DNA of 64,000 nt from positions 21,463,946-21,527,945 of the forward strand of contig NC_079148.1 of assembly GCF_945859685.1 (NCBI RefSeq), given 5' to 3'. Source of the DNA: Eupeodes corollae. Its lineage: Eukaryota > Arthropoda > Insecta > Diptera > Syrphidae. Below, one piece after another: positions 45,940 to 57,471 of this stretch. Position 1 is the stretch's first letter; each line of letters begins with the position of its first letter. Under the pieces are notes generated by a model. It searched no databases, was not told the origin of the DNA, and saw only the letters and a list, made by a program, of their open reading frames with translations. Made by a program: the position numbers and the translations under genes.

Positions 45940-46260
45940 TTAACATCGTGCTTGAAAGAATAGTGCAGAGCTCACACGTCAACACTAGAGGCACTATCAT
46001 TCAAAAGTCTGTCCAATTACTAACATATGCTGATGACATTGACATAATCGGAAGAACTCAGCGTGATTTCAATGGGCCTTTTGTGAGTATTGAGGCAGAG
46101 GCGGCAAAAATGGGTTTAACGGTTAATGAAGGCAAAACAAAGTACATGCTGTAGTCAAGAAAGGACGTACAACACCGACGTCTTGGTCAAAACGTCACCA
46201 TCGACAGACATTCATAGACTCTGCTATGAACTCAGAAAAGTGTCGCTATATAAGACTAAT
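45940..46260 (+). mobile_element. non-LTR RT relic (family 4)
   Basis: The plus strand reads IFNIVLERIVQSSHVNTRGT, LLTYADDIDIIGRTQRDF (intact YADD) and AAKMGLTVNEGKTKYML, stop, then a frame-shifted RLGQNVTID-like block and SVAI*D. The same blocks occur at 63410-63800 (FLNIVLKE, AYGDDIDIIGS, CAAAGTGTCGCTATATAAGAC), so both belong to one family. About 180 bases present in that copy are deleted here before GTGTCGCTATATAAGAC (46240-46256). It splits the array of TTGGTATAA words. Confidence 0.82.
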
Positions 46261-46284
46261 TATTTATCAGAAAACGGAAATATG

Positions 46285-46800
46285 ACACTCAATTGGTATA
46301 AAAGAAACGAAATAATGATGTTGTGTTTTAAACATTACAAATACTTATCAAAGAATTTATAATTAGACTCGAAATTAGTGTAAGAATGAATTAATGAAAT
46401 AAAATGATGATGTATAGACTTTTTAAAGTGCAAACAATTGGTACAAAACAGAAGTTAAATAACATTTTACAACTAGCGGAAATGACGCATACTAATTATA
46501 TTGACATTTATTATTATACCAACTACTTCACGAACTTCAGCGTTATATGAGGCAATTGGTATAAAATAGATACATACAAATTAATCGCATATTTTGTGTT
46601 ATTGGCAACTATTACATCAAATTTAGTATCGGTAATGGGTTATGTAAACTAATTGGTATAAAATAATTAGAAAAGTATTTGGTATAAAATGACACAAAAT
46701 CCTTATGGTCCAAATTAGGCACACTTGAAAAATATTCTTTAAACTTACTTGGCATTCATAGTACGTACTCTCCTAGAATTCTATAGCTATTTTATACCAA
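46285..46800. repeat. TTGGTATAA motif cluster, distal part
   Basis: Further TTGGTATAA words at 46293, 46555, 46653 and 46679 and inverse TTATACCAA at 46514 and 46792, plus a variant at 46436. It continues the array on the far side of the RT insertion, but the ~300-bp unit is no longer clear. Confidence 0.6.
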
Positions 46801-48269
46801 CCACCTTGCTTTAAGAGAGTTTTGTTAAAAGTGACTTCTCAGCTATCCCAGGGTTTATTTCTTTCTTTCTTTCCTTCTTTCTGCTGCTACTTTTTTTTTG
46901 TATTATTTCTTCTCTGTGTATTATTCAGTTTCTTCATTTTTGTTGATTGCCTCGCCCTCTTGGCGTTCTTATGCTTTTCTCATGCTCAATGTTCTATACC
47001 GTCTTATCATCCCCTGCCAATGTTCGTCCTCATCGTCATCGTCGTCGACGTCTCTTAATATATATAAAAACACAGTATACCTACTCTCATACTCTTTTCT
47101 ATGTACACCTAAAATAATATTCTTTCTAGAATAAGAATTTGGGGTTGTTGTTGTTGTTGCTGTTGGTTGGATATGTTATAGGGATGATAAACCTTACCTA
47201 TGTTACGTACCTAGGTATGGATAGATGGTGGAGAATGGCTAGTGCATGGGGCATATTGTAAGTTTTATCATGTACTCACACGCAAATATAAGCCGTCGAG
47301 AGAATATTGCAAAAAAAAAAATTTCAAAAATAGAAAAACAAATAAAAAAAAACGGTTTTTAAAAAAATAACCCCTAAAAAGTTACTATAGCTACGAAAAC
47401 TTAACAAACTTAAACTCTTGACTGCCATTATGGTTTCCAACAACCCCTCTCTTTATTCTTGGCGCTCAGAATACTCGAAGGGTATGTACTCGTATATATG
47501 GAATATAAACCCCGATGGTTATGTATGTTTAAATGCGCTGCAAGATACATACATATATGTATGTTTGTTGGTGTATGATTTTATTTTTTCGCAGAGTTTT
47601 ATGCGATTAGGTGCGAATAGCGACCGAGCAGTGCAGGTAAGGGTTAGGCATATTACCTGATGCCCAACCTGCCTTCATCATTTACCTATTTATATTGTGC
47701 ACGCCTTATACAAATCTCCATACTTTTTGTTCTAATGGGGCTTGAAAATAAAAACATACATTTTATACCTATACTCGTATTCTACATAATACGCCAGAAC
47801 AGTTGAGTTAACACAAATACTATGCGAAATTTCTTCGGGAATTCAATTCAAGAAGTTATTTTTTTGAAAGATGAAATACGCGGTGAGATGGACTTTCGAG
47901 GTGAATACCATAATATATAATTGGGGGATGCCTTTTGACTTAAGAAGATGTCATTATTTTAGTCCCTGATGAAAAGTTTTTTCCACTAAAATTATGCTCA
48001 CTCTTAATAATCTCTTAATAATTTTGAAAAAAAAAAAATATGAAAAAATTCTAGTCCATAATTATATTTTCTAATGACATCAAATACCTTGAAGACTGAA
48101 TGAATATCAGGTCTTATAACTTTTTCTAGGTCAGTCGTTTTGATATGTCCAAATTTTACAATGATTTATAATTTTGACCAAGTTTTAGTTTTTGGGTTTG
48201 AAATAACATCGAAAAGGAATGAATAAATTTTGTGTTTTTCAAGATTGTAAAATTTTTTACGTAAATTAT
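46801..48269. other. host-like non-coding island (contains candidate microexon)
   Basis: Mixed composition with a CTTT run (46860-46885), CGTCATCGTCGTC (about 47028-47045) and a TTG/TGC run (47142-47165). Apart from the candidate exon at 47595-47636 no gene part is seen. The tail (47800-48269) is AT-rich. Confidence 0.4.
47595..47636 (+). CDS. candidate 42-nt microexon
   Basis: Bounded by a strong acceptor (ATTTTATTTTTTCGCAG, ending 47594) and a near-consensus donor (TGCAG|GTAAGG, GT at 47637-47638). The 42 bases are a whole number of codons and one frame reads SFMRLGANSDRAVQ, protein-like and without A/T bias. It lies in a host-like island free of mobile elements. I recognise no protein. 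Phase, partner exons and even expression are unknown. It could also be a UTR exon or chance. Confidence 0.35.
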
Positions 48270-50400
48270 GGAACTGAAAGTTTTCTATGTTTTTCTATAT
48301 TTTTTGATTGTTGTTTTTTTTTGTACAGCAGTTTAATTTACTGTTTATTATAAATTAATCCTTTTAGTATTGAATGATTTAATGAATTCAAGATTATTGA
48401 ACTCCATAGAGTAAATACATCAAAGATATTAAAATAAATTATATAAAAAAAACATAGAAAACAAAATATAAATAAATTTTCTTCCTGAAATTATTATAAA
48501 TGCAAATATGAAAATATCAATGATGATTCCAATTTATAATTTTCTACCGCTTTTTCTGGAAGGTGTTTCGTCAAGACTTAACATTTAAAAAAAAAAACAT
48601 AGAAAACATAGCATGAACAATTTGTTGATCAATTTAAGAGAACAAAAAATCATAGAATATGACAAATTAAAAGAACTCATATTTAAAAGAAACAAGAAAA
48701 CAAAAAACATAGTTTTCTATATTCAAACATTTCACAACTTCTTAAAAGAAAATTACTGCAAACATTTTTGGTATAAGACTTTTTAGCTTGTCTTCTACTA
48801 TGCAGATATGTTTGGCTTGATAAACAAAGTGAACAAAGGAGCAAGAAGACTAATTAAATGCTAATTATAAAACAATTGGTTATTGGAAATATGTAGTTTA
48901 CTGGGACCTTTTTTGCCAACATACAAAAATTAAAAGCTTTTAAAAAACATAGAATAAGTGACATCAATAGATTTAACTAAAGATTTCACCTATTTTCACA
49001 AAAACAGTGCAAGCGAAATTATGATTAATAACAATCAAGTCTTTGAAATGTTTGCTTAGCATCAAAATGTTTGAAATGTTTGCTTAGCATCAAAACTTTT
49101 AAAATAAGACCTTCTAAAATATTTTATATAAAATTTTCTGCAAAAATCTGCAAAAAGAATCGAAACATATAAAACATCGCACAGCCAAATCTTTAAATTT
49201 TCATAACTTGTTAAAATAAATTTATTAGAAACACATTTTAAGTAAAAAAAGCGTTTGAACATGTTTTCTGCCATCCTTCGACATCAACAAAGCGTTGATG
49301 CTAATTTAGAAAAAAACATAGAATATGACAAATTAAAAGAACTCATAGTAAATTTATTTAATAATAATTATTTATTAAATCAAGTTCTCGTATTAGTTAA
49401 AAGAAACAAGAAAACAAAAACGTAGTTTTCTAAATTCAAAAATTTCACAACTTCTTAAAAGAAAATTACTACAAACATTTTTAGTATAAGACTTTTAAGA
49501 TTGTTTTCTACTATGCAGATATGTTTGGCTAAGTAAACAAAGTAAACAAAGCAGCAAAAAAAATCATTGAAAACATTACCCGACAAATTTAATGCTAATT
49601 ACAAATTAATAAATTATTGGAAACATGAAGTTTACTGGAACCTTCTTTGCCAATATACAAAAACAAAACTTTAAAAAAACATAGAATAAGTGACATCAAT
49701 AGATTTAACTAAAGATTTTACCTATTTTCCAAAAACAGTACTAGCGATATTATGATTAATTACAATCAAGTCTTTGACACAATTAAGAAAAAAGAAAATG
49801 GAAAACATAGGAAACATTGCACGTATATTTATCGTGCAATGTTGCAATCGTCACAAATAATAAACAACAAATTAATCAACTCAAAAAAATGTTCAATAAG
49901 ATTCAATCTGTTTTCTTATTTTGATTTTATGAGTTGAAACCAGCAGAAAATGTAACAAAAATAAAAACATAGAAATTATTTCATGACCAATTTGAAATGT
50001 TAGCTAAGCATCAAAACTTTGAATATAAGCCCTTCTTAAATGTTTTCCAGAAGATGTTCTGTAAAATCATCAAAAAGAATAAAAACATAGAAAACATCGC
50101 ACAGACAAATCTTTAAATTGGCATAAATTGTTAACATACAATTTATTAGAAACACATATTAAGTAAAATAAAAAGCTTTTGAACATGTTTTCTGTCCTCC
50201 TTCGCTTTGTTGATGCTAATTTAGAAATAAAAAAAAAAACATAGAATATATTAAAACAACTGTATGAATCCGTATTAACTAATTTATGGAAAATCACAAA
50301 ATATTCAATAAATCAATGCATAAATTTATTGATTTTTTCATGTAGGTGCTTAGAAGTGTTAGGAAATCATCAAGAAAAAAACATAGAAAATCATCAAAAT
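48270..50400 (+). repeat. diverged tandem duplication marked by ACATAGAAAAC
   Basis: Two long units repeat in order. Unit 1 (about 48640-49310) and unit 2 (about 49310-50250) share several blocks: CATAGAATATGACAAATT (48651/49318), TTTCACAACTTCTTAAAAG (about 48729/49442), CTACTATGCAGATATGTTTG (about 48796/49508), GACATCAATAGATTTAAC (about 48960/49691), and CAAATCTTTAAATT with TTTGAACATGTTTTCTG (about 49183/50104 and 49253/50177). The offset grows from about 665 to 920 bp. ACATAG(A/T)-type words recur at least a dozen times. No coding potential. Confidence 0.75.
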
Positions 50401-50670
50401 CTGATAAGCGGAATCGACATTTCTGTCCTCAATACAAAAAGAAAGTAACACTTGAATGTAATTCATGTGTGAAAGTGGACCATTATAAGACATCTAATCA
50501 CTCCAAGCCTATATTTCTATGATCTCATTACCATAAGAATTTATCCCGCCAAGAGCTCATTTATATGTTTCTTACCTTAAAGCGAACAATGTTGCCCGCA
50601 ATTGATTTTGTATTCAAAGTTTAAACATTTTTCACTCGAAATTCACCGTAATTTTACTGATTTTCTCGTT

Positions 50671-50694
50671 TCTTTTTTTTCGTTGCAGGTAAGA
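50671..50694 (+). promoter_or_regulatory. candidate recursive (ratchet) splice site
   Basis: A pyrimidine run (TTTCTCGTTTCTTTTTTTTC) is followed by GTTGCAG|GTAAGAG. An acceptor and a donor are juxtaposed at 50688/50689, the form known for ratchet sites in long fly introns. Sequence shape only. Confidence 0.45.
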
Positions 50695-50803
50695 GAATCA
50701 ACGAGTACTTTCAACATTTCCCTCTTTGTTTTGGTTGGTATCTTTACATACCTTCAAACGTACATAATCAATATGTTTCTTTTGAGTTGGGTTTAAAAGT
50801 TGG
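50689..50803 (+). CDS. candidate 115-nt exon (alternative reading of the ratchet site)
   Basis: Between the acceptor at 50688 and a strong donor (AGTTGG|GTAAGTATC, GT at 50804-50805), one frame is open throughout. It begins KRINEYFQHFPLCFGW and ends LGLKVG. Joined across a 202-nt intron (50804-51005, ending CTCTTTTATTTCACAG) the frame continues into 51006-51426. I recognise no domain. If the ratchet interpretation is right, this would be a skipped recursive-splicing exon. Confidence 0.3.
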
Positions 50804-51005
50804 GTAAGTATCATTGAAGCGGTATATGGCACGGTACGATGGTAGTGCCCAATATACTCGCCCACACCAAAGAAAATATCTCCAAAACCCACCTACGAGC
50901 TTCTCAAATGCTAAATAAATGCTTTTCCTTCTCACTGACACTCAAAAGTCTCGCTGCATATCTATGAGTTCACCCTCCCTACCTGCTCGCTCTTTTATTT
51001 CACAG

Positions 51006-51426
51006 GTTGCAAATATGGTTTTGCTTTAAAGTTTCGGTCGCGCGCGCGCATTTGAATTACAAAGTGCGTGATTTGCGTGATTTTCATAGATATTTTCCCT
51101 CAATCGCACAAATTCTAAAACGACGACGACGACGAAGGACCCCCTACTTATATTGCGCACGTATACGTACCTCACTCTGTAAGGCACCAAATCATAAGCT
51201 CTGGGGGCGACTCTATTTTATAAAAACGTACGATATATGCCATAAGACGGATGATAGAAGATTTGCAATAAGGAAAAGCGTGACCACATGCGTGATGGAA
51301 AACCATAGCATCATCATCAGCAGCAGCACCGACATCGTCGTCGTCGGCAGTAGAAACAGCGGCAGCAGCAACATCAGCAGCGGTAACAGCATCGCGCAGC
51401 AAACACCACCAACGGCCATGACGTGA
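51006..51426 (+). CDS. candidate downstream exon, low-complexity open frame
   Basis: It follows a good acceptor (CTCTTTTATTTCACAG at 50990-51005) and is open for 140 codons to the stop at 51424-51426. It contains an Arg run from CGA repeats (about 51120-51137) and Ser/Gly/Asn-rich text from CAG/CAT repeats (51300-51400), so the open frame may owe much to trinucleotide repeats. No domain recognised. It could equally be 5' UTR or enhancer DNA. Confidence 0.22.
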
Positions 51427-53400
51427 TGTACATTATTCTTCACACTTGTATCTAGAATGAAACTTTACAGGTTCACATCTTCTTCCATAGATACCGTGCA
51501 GCAGTGCATATGGGCTTTGAGGCTTTTATGCGGTTTCAGTGGGAATCGTGGTACCCTGTATCCATCAGCCACCCACCCAATCGGCCCACGTTTTTTTTCG
51601 CTTGGTCTTTTGTTTTGTTTTGTTGGCTTCAAAATTTTCTGAACTCTGTGCGTGTTGGAGAGCCCCTGGCAAGGAGCAGCTAGCCAACACAACCTCGAAC
51701 ACGACGACGACGACGCAAACCGAGACGATGGCAATGGACAAAGATGTGATGAGCCAAAATCGCATCCTTTTGCAATGATGCGTTTCGAATCTAAGGCGCA
51801 TTTCTATATATGTAGCAGTTTAGAGAAGCCCAAATTGCTTTCGCATATTCCATACCTACGAGAGAAATCGTGCTTCACCAACGAAATGACAGAGTCTGGT
51901 CGCGTATTTTGTATACGAAGGGAAAAAACCACGTAGCAAATTTGTTAGAGGCGGCGAAGAATCATAAAATCGTGTGTAGGAAAAGACGGTTAAGGCAGGG
52001 GTGTGGTTTAGGTTTAGGCTAGGCTAGATATTTAATGCCTTGAAGGTTATTTTAAGTCCAAAACGTGATTGCAAAAAGTGTGTGCCCCCCAATGAAGATA
52101 GTGTGGTGCAGATTCAGCAATCATCTTCAAAACGCAACGGAAAAATTGACGTACTATGCGTTGTTTCAGTTTTTTTTTCTTGCTACATGATCACAGTCAG
52201 TGCATCAAAAAAGGCACTTTGCTTTTTTTTTTTACAAAATTAGCAGCTTTCAAAAACTTTCAAGAAAATACAAATTCAAATATTGGGCGTAAAAAAATAA
52301 CTTACACTTCATAAATTGGGGAATGAGAAGAAGGTGATAATTGTTGTCAAAAACCATAAAAGGGAGTCCAAAATAGAAAAATGGGCGTGGCAAAAGGGGG
52401 ATTTAAGTTAAAACTGTAACTATGGCTATACATTTTTAACTTTTAAATTGGTTCAAAAACATCATCACTTGCCAAATGTTGGGTTAAGTCATTTAAATCA
52501 AACCATATCCTTATTTTGTCCAACAGACTGTATTCCTTGAACGTCATAGAGATAACACTTAAATTGAGGGACCCCAGAAGCGGACACTATTGGACATGAA
52601 CTCTATGCGCGTCGTCTTCTTTTTCGTTATTTTGTCAGTCAAAAAGGCATCAACGTAAAATTACTATCCACCATCACAGACCGTCACCTCTAAGCTCGCA
52701 AAAGACCGACATCGGCACCAAGTGCAGTGCAGTGCAGTGTACTCCGTCAGAATTATTGGCCGCTGGGCCGACCAAGTTGGATGTGGATTCCTAGTAAAAC
52801 CTTCTGGTGTAGGTATACTTTACTCTACTCATGTCTCCCGCGCTTATATCGGTTCGGTACATATATCCATCCCGCCAGTCCCGACCTTTATACAAAAAAC
52901 TAAACTAGGCTCTGTGAATGGCGCAAGCGTAGCGCATTGTAATCAATGCGCATTATTCATGGAAAGAAAGAGAGATCGTGTGATGGGATCAAATATATTC
53001 TTTAATTCACATAATTTCGTGTGTGCGGCTGTTGCTGTGGCTGTGGCATGGAGCGCCGCTGTTGCCGTCACCACTCTCTTTTGCAGTGTGTTGTAGGAGA
53101 CGCAATATTTTGTATTGTGGTGCTACACAACAAAGTGCAATCCTTGCAGCACGCAATTTTTTAACTTTTTGTTCGTAATTTTTTTTAAAGTTTATTTTTT
53201 GTATCTTTTGTTTGGTGCGCAATGAATAAGAGCCATGTTTATATAATGTATAGACCATCAGAGCCTATTTGTAACTCTGTCTTAGCATTTTAGTTGTGTA
53301 TAGTGCGCCTATACCTGTGCAGTGCACTCTGGAGTTCGTGTGGATTTCTTGGTTTTGGGCTAAACAAATGGAGACGTGATCTTATTTTAATTCGGCAGCA
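51427..53400. other. GC-richer host-like non-coding island
   Basis: Contains an ACG run (about 51698-51715), an AGTGC run (52718-52738) and CpG-rich patches. Overlapping open frames on both strands reflect composition. The 52722-53096 frame ends in Ala/Val repeats and has no domain. It may be regulatory or untranslated DNA, but nothing specific can be supported. Confidence 0.35.
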
Positions 53401-55204
53401 ATGGAATACTGATTTCCATGGCGTGCCTTTTTTTATTTATAATTTTAACTTTGACTCTACGCAGTAAAGAGTAAAGGGTGTTCTTTTTCAAATAAATCTT
53501 TATAAGAAAAATTATTACCAAATGAAATTTTGAGTCGTAAGATCTTAATTTTGTACTATCAATCATTGTATTGGAAGGACCTTTGAAATACAACAAATGA
53601 AACTGAATAACTTAATGTCCACCAGAAAACAGTTTTATTTAGTTAACAAAAAAAGTACATAAACGCCCAGGTGAACCACTTTATTTATCTTGCGTATATG
53701 TAAACCACAATGAAAAATGACACAAAAGTAGCTTAAATTCTTTTTAATATTACTTTCTCCCTTTAACTTGACTAAAGGGCTAAAGCTGCTCATATTCAGG
53801 AAATAGATTTTTCCAATATTCATAAGATAATTAATATGTTCAAAGTTCTTTAACTCCAGACCTACCAAAACATTGTTTATTACTTTTATTAAACAATATA
53901 TAAAACTGAGTACTAACAAAAATTGTTTTATAGTAATTATATAAATTTAAAGAATAAAACACCCTTTGAATACAAAATTCCAGAAATGTGGGTAAGGTAG
54001 ATATAAAATCTACATCTCGGTTTTCTTGTTTCTTTTTTTTGTTGGAATGCCTCTGTTTTAATTGTTGTAATTATGTTTGCTGTAATTATTGTTAATTATT
54101 TGTTTTGATTTCCAAGGCAGCTGTGGAAATAATAACAAAGGTGGAGTCACAACATTTCTATATATGTTTGCACTTCTAACAGTACCTACGTACACAAATG
54201 TACAACGATATGTAATTATAATTTTGAAGGTGTGGTGATATACATATATACATATATATTTTTTGATTAATTTAATATTTGAATTTTCTTTTTAATAATT
54301 GGTTTCAATTAATTGTTTGAGTTTGTGAAAAATTGTGTTCTCATAAAAATAGGTTATACATACAAATTATTATAGAAAGTAAAAGTTCATAGGTTCATGT
54401 TCATACCAAAGTGGAAAGCTTTTATATGAGGAATTATTAAGTAATCACAAATTTATACTGAGTTATTTTGAATGGAAATACATGGTTTTTTAAATTTCCT
54501 TATTCGTACAAAATTTCGAACTTGATATTAAAAAGATGGTTCCCACAATTTCGGCCACTTGTCTCTCTGTTCTCGCTCCAGGGGCCTTAACCATTGACTT
54601 CATTGAATTCGAACTTGAGATCGGCATGATTTTCAGTTTTTCTTTTTAGACCACATAGAACAGCAGCGCCGATACAAACTACAAAGTCATAAATCAAAGG
54701 TTAGATTTTTCTGAAAAACGGCCCCAAATTTTTTTCTAAACTTCGCTATTTCAGTATAAAAAATATATTTCCTAGAAAATAATAAAGCAATTCAAATAAT
54801 TTGAAAATCTCAACATTAACGATTTTTGAAAAATTGAAGAACTCAAGTTTTTTGACATTTAATTAACTTATTTTGAAGCTTTATTTTTCCAATTAAAACA
54901 GAGCTTCTATTTTCATACATTTCATCATTTGAAAAATCGATTTAAGTTCTTATTCCACATCCAAAATAGGGAAATACGTTAAATTAGTTATATTTAATTG
55001 ATACAGTGAGGTTTTTAAACAACATTCTTCGCTTTATATTTTTTTTATATTATTATACTTTTTGGAAACACAAAATAGGTTCATTCATTGAGTTTAAGTT
55101 TGCTCCCTTTCCGTACTTCTGTGATCACATTAAGTTAACACAAATTTACTTAGTCATAGTTACCGAATACATTTGTATAGTAATTAAAGTCAATTTTAAG
55201 ACTA
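53401..55204. other. AT-rich non-coding DNA
   Basis: Nothing recognised. A richer patch at about 54530-54680 gives no readable domain on either strand. Confidence 0.4.
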
Positions 55205-56280
55205 ATGTTAATTTCCGTACGATCGCGACGTTTTTTCCGTCGTCCATAGCTCAAGAACCAGAAGAGATATCGATTTCAGCTAAATTTTGTTATACAGATA
55301 ATAAGGCAGAAAGATGCAGATATTTTTTTACCATTGTAGTTTGAAAAAAAGGTGAACATTTTGGTTAACTCTTATAATATATAGTAACGTGATATCAAAG
55401 AAGTATATTTTTTGAAAAAAAATCCAAATAACGGTTTTTTTATAAATCAAAAAAACTGACAAACAAAATTTGTCACCTCCAAAATTTTACTACTAAAATA
55501 TGATTTCATCTCCAAAACAGTTGTGTGCAACGAAGATTAATGTTTTTGACATCTGATAAAATTTTGAGAAAAATCGAATTGACAGTTTTTTACAAAAAAT
55601 AAAAACCTAAAAAAAAAATATAAAAGTTATTAAAAATTGATTTTCGACTCAAATATCTGTTTGTTTTTAATATTCAGTAAAATTTTGAAAAAAAATCGAA
55701 TTGACAGTTTTTTTTCAAAAAATTAAAAACAGAAAAAAGAAATTAACAAAAGTTGGTAAAAAATGATTTTCGACTCAAATATCTTTTCAAAAATTTGAGA
55801 TAATACCTTCTAACTAATTTTTACTTATAAACAATATTGTTTTCAACATTAGGACAAATATTAAGAAAAATCGAATTCACAGTTTTTTTTACAAAAAATA
55901 AAAACTAAAAATTGATTTTCGACTGAAATATCTATTCAAAAATTGTAGATATTAGCTTTAAACTACTTTTATCTTTCAAAAAATATTGTTTTCAACATTC
56001 AGTACAATTTTAAAAAAAAACCTAATTGATAATTTTTGTACAAAAAATTAAAAACCTAAAAAAATTAAACAAAGGTTGGTAAAAAATTGATTTTCGACTC
56101 AAATATCATTTCAAAAATTTGAAATATTGGCTTCAAACTAATTTTATCATATAAGAAATATTCTTGTCAACATTCGATAAAATTTTGAAAAAAATTGAGT
56201 TGAGAGTTTTTTTTACAAAAAATAAAACTCTAAAAAAACAATACTAAACCTTGGTAAAAATTTACATTCGACTCAAATTA
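55205..56280 (+). repeat. AT-rich mosaic repeat, copy D, 5' and central part
   Basis: The 5' block ATCGCGACG...CTCAAGAACCAGAAGAGATATC (55222-55270) is followed by five to six ~180-bp units (GAGAAAAATCGAATTGACAG, TGATTTTCGACTCAAATATC) up to ACTCAAATTA at 56280, where the rosa-type element begins. Its 3' block is found on the far side of that element at 57472-57538. Confidence 0.78.
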
Positions 56281-57470
56281 AGGGTGTCCCAATATTAAGG
56301 CAAGATTTGAATTAAATAGAAAACGCAGTTTTTAGTCTTTTGATAGTTATATTTTTATTGACTCGTAAAGTACATAGGATAAGGTTATGAATGGAATAAC
56401 AAATCGGACTAATGGCCTCCACGGCTTTGCATGCACATGCGCACTCTTTTGTTGAAATTTTCGATGACCATTCTGCATAAATGTGGCTGACTTTCGTTGA
56501 TGCAGCGTTGAATCTCTTACTTTAATGCACATGGTTGTGGGCTTGTTGACATAGACTTGTGATTTCAAATATCCCCATAAAAAGAAGTCTAATGGTGTTA
56601 AATCACACGATCTAGGAGGCCAATTTTGATCACCGAAACGAGAGAGTACACGACCTGGAAATGTCTCATGCAGTAATTGAATTGTTTCACGGGCTGTATG
56701 ACATGTGGCACCGTCTTGTTGAAACCACATATTGTACACATCAATATCATTCAATTTTGGCAGAAAGAACTGTGTAATCATGTCGCGATATCGAGCACCA
56801 GTAATAGTCACTGCTTGGCCAGCATCATTTTCAAAAAAATATGGCCCAATTATGCCTCCATCCCAAAATCCACACCATACAGTCACGTATTGTGGATGCA
56901 TTTGTTTTTCGACAATCACATGTGGGTTCTCCGAACCCCAAATGCGGCAATTTTGGCGATTGACAAAGCCATCAAGATGATGTGCTTCATCGCTTAGGAT
57001 GATTTTGCTCGAAAAATCAGGGTAGATTTGTTGATGTTCAATAATCCATTCAACTAACTCTCTTCTCTGTCCATGGTCATTAGGCTTCAATTGTTGTGTT
57101 AATTAAATTTTGTAAGCATGAAGACACATGTCTTTGGTGAGTATACGCTGTAGAGAGATTCTTGAAATTTGCAATTCTTGTCCACGACGTCGAATTGCGG
57201 TTCCTGGATTGTCAGCAACACTCTCACGCACTGCTTCGACATTCACATTTGAACGGCTTGTTTTTGGACGACCAGTGTGCTTGGCGTCTCCAACGGATCC
57301 AGTCTCCATGAATTTATCAATTAATCTCTTCACAGTTGACGAAGTTAAAACACTATTCCGACCATATTTTGTATGAAATTTTCGAACTGCAGCCGCCAAG
57401 CTTTCACTATTTTTGAAATATTCTTTAATAATGAAGACACGTTGTTCTATCGTGTAACGCTCTAACCCTA
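56281..57470 (-). mobile_element. rosa-type mariner element (DD41D), inserted in AT-rich repeat
   Basis: The 3' end (left in the window) starts after TA with AGGGTGTCCCAATATTAAGG. The 5' end (right) stops at about TCTAACCCTA and shows no matching inverted repeat beyond AGGGT, so that end is probably truncated. The flanks are the same AT-rich repeat, but the sequence between the ATTCGACTCAAAT unit and the ACAAACTTTTAAGC 3' block is missing, so insertion came with a deletion or later recombination. The transposase is on the minus strand. Confidence 0.82.
56409..57466 (-). pseudogene. DD41D (rosa-family) mariner transposase, one stop and one frameshift
   Basis: The minus-strand frame runs from LERYTIEQRVFIIKEYF (about 57464) through two helix-turn-helix segments (SSTVKRLIDKFMETGSVGD, then RRRGQELQISRISLQRIL) to a TAA at 57103-57105. 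It then continues in the same frame: KIILSDEAHHLDG (first Asp, 56989-56991), NCRIWGSENPHV, VWCGFWDGGIIGPYFF, WFQQDGATCHTA (second Asp, 56713-56715) and CDLTPLDFFLWGYLKSQVY (third Asp, 56587-56589). The last two Asp are separated by 41 residues. A frameshift near 56520 precedes the true end GGH-stop at 56409. All three catalytic Asp are intact, so decay is recent. Confidence 0.88.
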
Positions 57471-57471
57471 G

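Noticed and set aside
56677..56997. Plus-strand open frame of 106 codons opposite the rosa transposase
   Set aside because: Shadow of the minus-strand transposase. The minus strand has the DD41D motifs.
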